Below, piece after piece: positions 4,515 through 8,538 of a DNA stretch of 8,538 nt. Origin of the DNA: Balneola sp. (GTDB taxonomy: Bacteria > Bacteroidota > Rhodothermia > Balneolales > Balneolaceae); the NCBI GenBank assembly GCA_002730655.1, contig PCAT01000110.1, forward strand, positions 9,109 to 17,646, written 5' to 3'. The notes below the pieces were generated by a model, which saw nothing but the letters and a program-made list of their open reading frames with translations, searched no databases and was not told the origin of the DNA. How positions within the stretch are numbered: the first letter of the stretch is position 1; the number at the start of each line of letters is the position of its first letter. A program made the position numbers and the translations under genes.

Positions 4515-4567
4515 TTTATAGATATATTATACCATACTTTTAAGCAAATGTAAAGGACTTTTTTCAC
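4513..4567 (-). repeat. Promoter-cassette repeat, copy B
   Basis: This is the second copy of the 55-base element described at 2998-3052, with five differences. As in copy A, its first bases (GTGA) contain the TGA stop of the preceding gene, here the 71-residue coiled-coil gene. Three of the five differences affect the promoter or its spacer, and they bring the -10 to the perfect TATAAT. Confidence 0.85.
4526..4554 (-). promoter_or_regulatory. Strong sigma70-type promoter B
   Basis: On the - strand the -35 is TTTACA (4554-4549), the spacer is 17 bases and the -10 is a perfect TATAAT (4531-4526). Transcription should start near 4519 and run through the possible 48-residue peptide, the pseudoknot candidate, four small genes, tRNA-Arg and the 67-residue gene. 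No intrinsic terminator is visible on this strand before promoter A, so read-through into the gp33 operon is likely. Confidence 0.85.
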
Positions 4568-4779
4568 TTTTTTTGAATTATTTTTTCAATTACATTTTGT
4601 GGTAATTCAGCTTTCAAAGCTTGATTTATCTTTTTATGCTCTTCCAGTAATTCAGTTAACTCTTTGATACGCTTGTATAGCGTGTACTTTTCTTTAGTAT
4701 CCTCAGCTATTTGTTTTTTTAAGAGTTCTATCTCGGCCAGTCCTCTGTAACCGTATTCTGTTGCTCCTTCAGCTAGCAT
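4564..4779 (-). CDS. Small coiled-coil protein, unknown function
   Basis: This 71-residue protein is dominated by a long charged helix. From about residue 15 to 58, leucine/isoleucine heptads alternate with Lys and Glu (LAEIELLKKQIAEDTKEKY, then IKELTELLEEHKKIN), which is a typical coiled coil. The ATG overlaps the stop of the metallopeptidase gene by 11 bases, so the two are likely translated together. It could be a partner or dimerising subunit of that protein, which is inference from position only. The TGA stop is the start of promoter repeat B. There is no DNA-binding motif that I recognise. Confidence 0.8.
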   Translation of the reverse strand: MLAEGATEYGYRGLAEIELLKKQIAEDTKEKYTLYKRIKELTELLEEHKKINQALKAELPQNVIEKIIQKK

Positions 4780-5179
4780 TTTTATACTCCTTCAATAATA
4801 CTTCTTGCATTTTATATGCTTCTTTTTCCCATGGCTTATCAAGATAATTCATATCAGTTTCGTAAGCCACTTTTTTGTACATTTGAACGCAACCACAATC
4901 GTGTAGTTCTTTCTTAACGTACTGCTTGACGTGTACTAGTTCGTGTAGTACACATGTAATAAAATCGTCACCAGTAATTTTGTTATCTATTTCTATTTCA
5001 TATAGACCATCATCACAGTCCATACAAAAACCCTGTGCACCATCAATACTCTTGATGTTGACATCTATTTCTATTTCTTTTTTTGGAGAGAACTTGTACC
5101 TTTGTGCTACAAAATAACAAAGGTCTTCGGCTAGTTGCCTTTTCTGTGCTGTTCCGCCTTGTACATTAACTATTAACAT
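4769..5179 (-). CDS. Small HExxH zinc metallopeptidase-like protein
   Basis: This 136-residue protein has a zincin signature: CVLHELVHVKQY with H79, E80 and H83. Glu118 or Glu120 in the PWEKEAYKM segment near 116-124 is a plausible third zinc ligand of the gluzincin type. In that family the two histidines and the downstream acidic residue hold zinc, and the glutamate of HExxH activates water. The upstream part (YKFSPKKEIEIDVNIKSID, then GLYEIEID) looks like the edge strands that precede the active-site helix. Marine phages commonly carry similar short HE(L/M)VHVKQY proteins, as I recall, with unknown targets. There is no signal peptide, so it should act in the cytoplasm. It is the first gene after promoter C, with GAGG 7 bases before the ATG, suggesting early expression and possible processing of host proteins. 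Confidence 0.85.
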   Translation of the reverse strand: MLIVNVQGGTAQKRQLAEDLCYFVAQRYKFSPKKEIEIDVNIKSIDGAQGFCMDCDDGLYEIEIDNKITGDDFITCVLHELVHVKQYVKKELHDCGCVQMYKKVAYETDMNYLDKPWEKEAYKMQEVLLKEYKNAS

Positions 5180-5206
5180 CTTGTGTCCTCTTCATTTTAT
5201 AGTTAT

Positions 5207-5235
5207 ATTATACCATAAAAAAACAAGAATGTAAA
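5207..5235 (-). promoter_or_regulatory. Strong sigma70-type promoter C
   Basis: On the - strand the -35 is TTTACA (5235-5230), the spacer is 17 bases and the -10 is a perfect TATAAT (5212-5207), followed by ATAACTATAAAATG as in copy B. The spacer differs in sequence from copies A and B, so this is a looser relative. Transcription should start near 5200, about 20 bases before the metallopeptidase ATG. Confidence 0.85.
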
Positions 5236-5236
5236 C

Positions 5237-5266
5237 AAAAAAATCACCTCAAAGTGAATTTTTTTT
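5237..5266 (-). terminator. Intrinsic terminator, probably bidirectional, after the glycosyltransferase operon
   Basis: The - strand reads a run of A, TTCACTTTGAGGTGA, then seven T residues (5243-5237). The stem is TCAC/GTGA (5257-5244) extended by a T.G pair, and the flanking A and T runs can lengthen it. It begins within the last codon of the sialyltransferase-like gene. The complementary strand also ends in a T run, so it can act both ways. The -35 of promoter C begins right after the T run, which insulates the two units. Confidence 0.75.
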
Positions 5267-5886
5267 TAAGTCATTACGGCCTTACTAGAATAAGTCATTA
5301 CTTCAACGTTATCAGGAACTTGAAATTTTATCGCATCGTGTATGTGATGTAGAACAAAAGTAGTGTCTGGAAACTCTTTAAACATGTTTTGCCATACTGG
5401 TCTCCAGTTATTAGCTAATCTATTTGTGTTCATATTACCTCTATCAGATCCAAGATAAAAATCAGAACAGCTTCTTAGATTAAAATCAAATATAGAATCA
5501 AATCCGTATAAATGTATTTCTTCTGCTTTAACTTTATTTGCGGCGTAGTGTACTGCCATATGACCACAATTAAAATCTGTATAGTTTGCGACGTATTTTG
5601 GAAGAACTGTATAAAATTCTTTAACTTGATGAGAATGCTTAATAAAGAAAGATGGCTGTTGATCCATCCATATCTTCGGTCTCATTCCTAATATCCAATC
5701 GCCAGGGATAGTAAGTGAACCTTCATGTAACGCTCTCATCATTTTAAAATCTACCATGATAGTACCATAAGCTCCAGCTACTGGCCATGGTGGAATATTA
5801 CATGTTAGTTTCATTCCAGTCCGATGTTCTTTGTGAAATAAAGATGCTTGGTCGCCGTTACCAATTACATGTACAACTTTCTTCAT
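5266..5886 (-). CDS. Sialyltransferase/DUF115-like protein of a surface-sugar operon
   Basis: This 206-residue protein has a Rossmann-like start, KVVHVIGNGDQASLF (3-17), and a later segment CGHMAVHYAANK (107-118) followed by EIHLYGFDS (123-131). The IGNG-D start combined with a small-residue helix and a (I/L)YG(F)D strand is the pattern I know from DUF115 and from bacterial and phage sialyltransferase-like (GT29/GT42) proteins, which transfer a sugar from CMP-sialic acid or a related donor. Donor, acceptor and even catalytic activity cannot be told from this sequence. It has no signal peptide or membrane helix. AGGA lies 7 bases before the ATG, which overlaps the stop of the GT8-like gene by 4 bases. 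It is the last gene of the sugar cluster and is followed by a terminator. Confidence 0.65.
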   Translation of the reverse strand: MKKVVHVIGNGDQASLFHKEHRTGMKLTCNIPPWPVAGAYGTIMVDFKMMRALHEGSLTIPGDWILGMRPKIWMDQQPSFFIKHSHQVKEFYTVLPKYVANYTDFNCGHMAVHYAANKVKAEEIHLYGFDSIFDFNLRSCSDFYLGSDRGNMNTNRLANNWRPVWQNMFKEFPDTTFVLHHIHDAIKFQVPDNVEVMTYSSKAVMT

Positions 5887-6521
5887 AACATATTCCTAAT
5901 TCTATCTTTACCTTTTTGGCCGGTCCAATGCATGATACTTACCGGTCCTTTATAACTATCGTGTTCAACTTGTAACCTCATAACATTATATCTATTAGGC
6001 AAGTCAGCGATGTTACCGATCTTAGTTATAGGATTAAGTATCGAATGTAAAGTTTCTTGATCTCCTACCGTAGGATTTTCTTTTACAGCTTTTACCCATT
6101 GATATAGTATCGGTGGCTTGCCTACGAAACCAACCACACCGGAGTTATGCCAAACCTCTCCTCGCCTTTGAGTCCATGGTTTATCTTCTACCATATAAAG
6201 TTTACCTTCTTCAATAAGATCAAATATATCAGATACGTCTTCTTTAATCTGACAGTCGGTATCTATCCAAACGGTCTTCTTTGCCGGACACTTTAGCATA
6301 GATAATGGTTTTTTAAACCAGCCTTTTTCTTCTGCTGAAGTTAAGTCCATGATTGCATGAGCATGATCTTTAACAAGGTTTAAGCCTTCTTCAGTTAAAC
6401 CAAAGTTAGCAAACACTAATGGTACATTAACATGTTGTTTGTAATTATTTAAGAACCATGGAAGAATCCATTCGTGTCCTTTATCGCAACCAGTGACGAA
6501 AGCTTCATCATATAATTTCAT
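5883..6521 (-). CDS. GT-A fold glycosyltransferase, GT8 (glycogenin)-like
   Basis: This 212-residue protein (from the ATG at 6521) has the marks of a GT-A retaining glycosyltransferase. VWIDTDCQI places a DTD motif at 87-89 for the metal and sugar nucleotide. HNSGVVGF (125-132) matches the (F/H)N(S/T)G strand of GT8 enzymes. GDQETL (153-158) is the usual D-Q pair of the acceptor side, and IMHWTGQKGK near the C-terminus is the H-x-x-G-x-K metal-binding ending. The substrate is unknown. GGTGA lies 6 bases before this ATG. A start at 6533, four codons earlier, lacks a ribosome site. The gene overlaps the preceding GT25-like gene by 14 bases, so it is part of the same operon. It likely modifies a phage or host surface glycan or a virion protein. 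Confidence 0.85.
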   Translation of the reverse strand: MKLYDEAFVTGCDKGHEWILPWFLNNYKQHVNVPLVFANFGLTEEGLNLVKDHAHAIMDLTSAEEKGWFKKPLSMLKCPAKKTVWIDTDCQIKEDVSDIFDLIEEGKLYMVEDKPWTQRRGEVWHNSGVVGFVGKPPILYQWVKAVKENPTVGDQETLHSILNPITKIGNIADLPNRYNVMRLQVEHDSYKGPVSIMHWTGQKGKDRIRNML

Positions 6522-7158
6522 AAGTTTCACCATAATTATGTTTTGCTAAACAGCCTTCTTGTCTTTGAATCGTAGTAAATGAGTCGTTAGCTTCTACTGA
6601 CCATGGATAAGTTTCTCCTAAATGATACTGAAATTTATCTACGTGAATAAACACGTCAGTAGGACCAGCTGTATGTTTAGCTTCATCAATTAACATTTGT
6701 GCGCCTTTTGGTGTTACTCTGTATCCATGTGCGCCAGGGAAGTATCTTTTTGAAGTTAGTGGACCTTCACCTAAAAAAGTTGGAATGTTAAAGTTTCCAT
6801 AGGAAGGCTTTCCAACCGATAAGATATCGTAATTAGTCATGTCTGGAAGTTTATTGAGAATCACCGCATCGTGTTCAAATATAAAAGTTGGAGTGTTATT
6901 AGCCACAGTAAGTTTCCATAAATGAAAATGACTTAAAAATCCAGATATGCAGTTTCCGGTTCTGCTGTATTTTTCTTCAAATCCTTTTAGTGGTAAATCA
7001 TTAGTGATCGCCACTTCTTCTGGATTGCAGTTATCTGGTGTAAAAGCTTTAAACATTAATATATTATATCCAAGCTTCTTTCCACTTTCAATACACCTTC
7101 TCGCGACCTGAGTAGATCTTTTGTTGTCCATCATAGTGATTACATAGTAATTTGTCAT
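6508..7158 (-). CDS. GT25-like glycosyltransferase, second of a related pair
   Basis: This 216-residue protein belongs to the LPS-type glycosyltransferase family 25 by motif. YYVITMMDNKRST starts the Rossmann-like donor domain. GNCISGFLSHFHLWK (68-82) matches the conserved G-x-x-x-S-H-x-x-L-W helix. TFIFEHDAV (91-99) is the family E-x-D metal-site motif, here with His in the middle position. FPGAHGYRVTPKGAQMLID (140-158) is the G-x-x-x-Y-x-(I/V)-x-x-x-G-A segment, and GPTDVF (165-170) the following acceptor-side Asp. Enzymes of this family add galactose or similar sugars to lipopolysaccharide or, in eukaryotes, to collagen. The donor and acceptor here are unknown. Its start overlaps the stop of the neighbouring GT25-like gene by 4 bases. 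The two proteins share the same motif order and are probably paralogues. Confidence 0.88.
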   Translation of the reverse strand: MTNYYVITMMDNKRSTQVARRCIESGKKLGYNILMFKAFTPDNCNPEEVAITNDLPLKGFEEKYSRTGNCISGFLSHFHLWKLTVANNTPTFIFEHDAVILNKLPDMTNYDILSVGKPSYGNFNIPTFLGEGPLTSKRYFPGAHGYRVTPKGAQMLIDEAKHTAGPTDVFIHVDKFQYHLGETYPWSVEANDSFTTIQRQEGCLAKHNYGETYEII

Positions 7159-7856
7159 AGTGTTGTCGTTGACCTCAATCCTTGAATTGTAGAGTAAAAG
7201 TTTCGTGTAACACCTAATGTAGATATTAGTTGTTTACACATAAGTGCGTCGTTTGGCCACATCCCATGTTCTTTTGTAAGTTCAATCATCTTCTTAGCTC
7301 CAGATGGTTTTATCACATAAGCAGAATTACCAGCTAATCCTTGTGGCACATGCACTTCGTCTATGGTTGGAACTGGCTGAATCTTTTCTGGATTTTTAAG
7401 AATTAAATCATGATATAGTTTAGATTTTCTAGTAGCCATAGAAGGATCATTAATACCAATGATATCAAATGTAGACCGATGAAAAGTCTTTACACTAGGT
7501 AACTGTTTTATAAGTTTGGCATCATGCTCAAATATTAAAATCATCTCATCTAATTTTATACACTTTTGCCAAAGATACCAATGACTCATAAAACAAGATA
7601 TTCTTGCTAGTCTGTTCGTAGTTGGATACGCTTTTTTAGTAAGTCCACTTTTTATATCTAGTACTTCGCCTTCCCATGGATAATTCCACACTAATCCATT
7701 TCCAGCGCAGTAACCTTCAACTTTATCTAGAGGAGTCGCATAATGTTTTTCAAGTGAAGAGTACTCGTATCCGTAAGATCCCCACGTTCTTTTAAGCTCT
7801 TCAAATCCAGCTTCTGATATCTTGTTGTCTTTAACAACTATGGCAAATGACTTCAT
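7155..7856 (-). CDS. GT25-like glycosyltransferase, first of a related pair
   Basis: This 233-residue protein (from the ATG at 7856) has the same motif set as its downstream neighbour: RISCFMSHWYLWQK (85-98), MILIFEHDAKLI (105-116) with the E-H-D metal-site variant, GNSAYVIKPSGAKKMIE (176-192) and WPNDAL (200-205). An insertion of about 25 residues between the N-terminal strand and the SH-x-x-LW helix (YCAGNGLVWNYPWEGEVLD) makes it longer. The frame is open further back to a TTG at 7907, but that part lies within the upstream gene. The ATG is followed by MKSFAIVV, which is the expected first beta strand. It overlaps the methyltransferase-like gene by 26 bases. It probably acts with the other glycosyltransferases of the operon on one glycan. 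Confidence 0.85.
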   Translation of the reverse strand: MKSFAIVVKDNKISEAGFEELKRTWGSYGYEYSSLEKHYATPLDKVEGYCAGNGLVWNYPWEGEVLDIKSGLTKKAYPTTNRLARISCFMSHWYLWQKCIKLDEMILIFEHDAKLIKQLPSVKTFHRSTFDIIGINDPSMATRKSKLYHDLILKNPEKIQPVPTIDEVHVPQGLAGNSAYVIKPSGAKKMIELTKEHGMWPNDALMCKQLISTLGVTRNFYSTIQGLRSTTTL

Positions 7857-8241
7857 CTTTTTTCTCTGCGTAGTATTTTCCAATACAATATCTTTTAAGA
7901 TTTTCAAAGTTGTTAGTATTATCTATAATGATGTCAAATCTTGGTTTGTTCCATACTTCTTTCATAATCTTATCTACTGATTTTCTATCACTAGGATTAC
8001 ATCTTGACCAAAATAATCTTTTCTCATCTAAAAAACTATAATTAGCTGGTTGTGAATTATTAAAGCTATCGATACAATATATGTTTGCGTTTTGTAAGTA
8101 CTTAAGCCAAACTTGTAGTGTGGTGTCCATTCCTACTTGTAGTAAATTTACAGGGTATATTTTGTGCTTAAATAATTCTCTCTCATAGTAATAAACATGA
8201 GGTCTTTTAGATTTGTATCTCTTAAACAGCGTGTCGAGCAT
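7831..8241 (-). CDS. Short class I methyltransferase-like protein, possibly degenerate
   Basis: This 136-residue protein resembles the front half of a class I SAM-dependent methyltransferase. A helix-rich start is followed by NLLQVGMDTTLQVWLKYL (32-49), in the place of the glycine-rich SAM motif I. NIYCIDSF (53-60) then has the acidic residue at the end of strand 2, and RFDIIIDNTNN (101-111) matches the DxxxD strand 4. Sugar and glycan O-methyltransferases with similar E(I/V)G...GGSL...W and FDIIIDDGSH motifs usually exceed 200 residues. Here the glycines are reduced to a single VG, the second acidic pair is D-N, and the protein stops soon after strand 4. It may be inactive, truncated, or a domain that works with a partner. 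The stop of the preceding gene is directly followed by this ATG (TAAATG). Confidence 0.6.
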   Translation of the reverse strand: MLDTLFKRYKSKRPHVYYYERELFKHKIYPVNLLQVGMDTTLQVWLKYLQNANIYCIDSFNNSQPANYSFLDEKRLFWSRCNPSDRKSVDKIMKEVWNKPRFDIIIDNTNNFENLKRYCIGKYYAEKKDEVICHSC

Positions 8242-8538
8242 TTATCTATCTACAAATCTTTCGATAGCGGCTCCACCATACACACAATGGTGGTTATCAT
8301 TATTGCTTAGTACTTGATACCAACCAAACTCACAAGGCAAAAGGCCTTTCATTCTATGAAGTAACTTGACTCTGACCGGATCAAATATTTTTCTAGGATG
8401 TAGTATCAAATTATCGTTTAGCCAGTAAGACCAATCTCTACTCCAACTTTTATCTGTGTTTTCGTCTATGTACATATGGTCTATATCTCTAAATTTATTT
8501 ACGTCTATCCATCTACTGCCTCTTATAGCAAAACCTAT
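8242..8538 (-). CDS. Partial gene of unknown function entering the window, first gene of the visible sugar cluster
   Basis: The frame is open from the window edge to a TAA at 8244-8242, giving 98 residues of the C-terminus: IGFAIRGSRWIDVNKF, and ending CVYGGAAIERFVDR. An internal ATG at 8475 lies in the same frame, but the 21 codons before it are open and read protein-like (GSRWIDVNKFRDIDH), so the real start lies outside. The sequence is rich in Trp, Asp, Asn and Arg (DKSWSRDWSYWLNDN) and probably forms a compact soluble domain. I do not recognise the family. Adjacency to a methyltransferase-like gene and several glycosyltransferases suggests a role in the same sugar pathway, but this is guilt by association. 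Confidence 0.7.
   Translation of the reverse strand: MGFAIRGSRWIDVNKFRDIDHMYIDENTDKSWSRDWSYWLNDNLILHPRKIFDPVRVKLLHRMKGLLPCEFGWYQVLSNNDNHHCVYGGAAIERFVDR

Noticed and set aside
4532..4548. MotA-like box TTTGCTTAA inside promoters A and B (middle promoter)
   Set aside because: The distance from the box to the -10 is about 8 bases instead of the 12 or so of T4 middle promoters, and a good -35 at 17 bases already explains the sequence. Marine T4-like phages also generally lack MotA.
4206..4553. 115-codon open frame on the + strand
   Set aside because: It runs across the 5' end of a better supported - strand gene, the pseudoknot and the promoter, has no ribosome-binding site, and reads as low-complexity hydrophobic sequence typical of an antisense shadow.
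7857..7907. Start of the first GT25-like protein at a TTG at 7907
   Set aside because: The TTG lies inside the upstream gene and adds residues that fit no domain, whereas the ATG at 7856 begins with the first beta strand.
8242..8475. Complete 77-residue gene starting at the ATG at 8475
   Set aside because: The frame stays open and protein-like to the window edge, so this ATG is most likely internal to a longer, partial gene.

Overview
The window looks like part of the genome of a marine T4-like myovirus, a relative of the cyanophages and pelagiphages. The anchors are a recognisable gp32 single-stranded DNA-binding protein of the marine, cysteine-free type and, just upstream of it, a gp33-like late-transcription co-activator. 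The DNA is AT-rich, the genes are packed with 1 to 4 base stop/start overlaps, and one tRNA is embedded in a transcription unit. All assignments come from reading the sequence and from family knowledge. No database search was run, and the host (cyanobacterium or SAR11-like alphaproteobacterium) cannot be fixed from this window.

Layout: only the 3' end of one glycine-rich gene lies on the + strand (1-169). Everything else is on the - strand, so the biology reads from right to left. At 8538-5266 is a surface-sugar cassette: a partial gene entering from outside the window, a short methyltransferase-like protein, two related GT25-type glycosyltransferases, a GT8-like glycosyltransferase with a DTD motif, and a sialyltransferase/DUF115-like protein. 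It closes with a hairpin terminator at 5237-5266. Immediately after it, three sigma70-type promoters (-35 TTTACA, 17-base spacer, -10 TATAAT or TAGAAT) each start a run of small genes. The first drives a small HExxH metallopeptidase and a coiled-coil protein. The second drives a GC-richer stretch with a possible 48-residue peptide, a striking pseudoknot-forming sequence at 4304-4359, four small genes (one of 51 residues that is easily missed), tRNA-Arg(UCU) and a 67-residue protein. The third drives two small proteins (one like the NMN-binding Ia domain of NAD-dependent DNA ligase), a 379-residue conserved unknown, gp33 and then gp32.

How the parts fit: the promoters resemble host sigma70 promoters and would give early transcription by unmodified host polymerase. 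gp33 then helps switch transcription to late genes, and gp32 coats single-stranded DNA in replication and recombination. Two of the three promoters are copies of one 55-base element (50 of 55 identical) that begins exactly at the stop codon of the preceding gene, which suggests that a promoter cassette has been duplicated between gene modules.

Most worth a second look: the H-type pseudoknot candidate at 4304-4359, which would sequester a Shine-Dalgarno-like sequence; the repeated promoter cassette; the standalone ligase-Ia-like protein; the tandem repeats in the gp32 leader; and the tRNA wedged between two genes.
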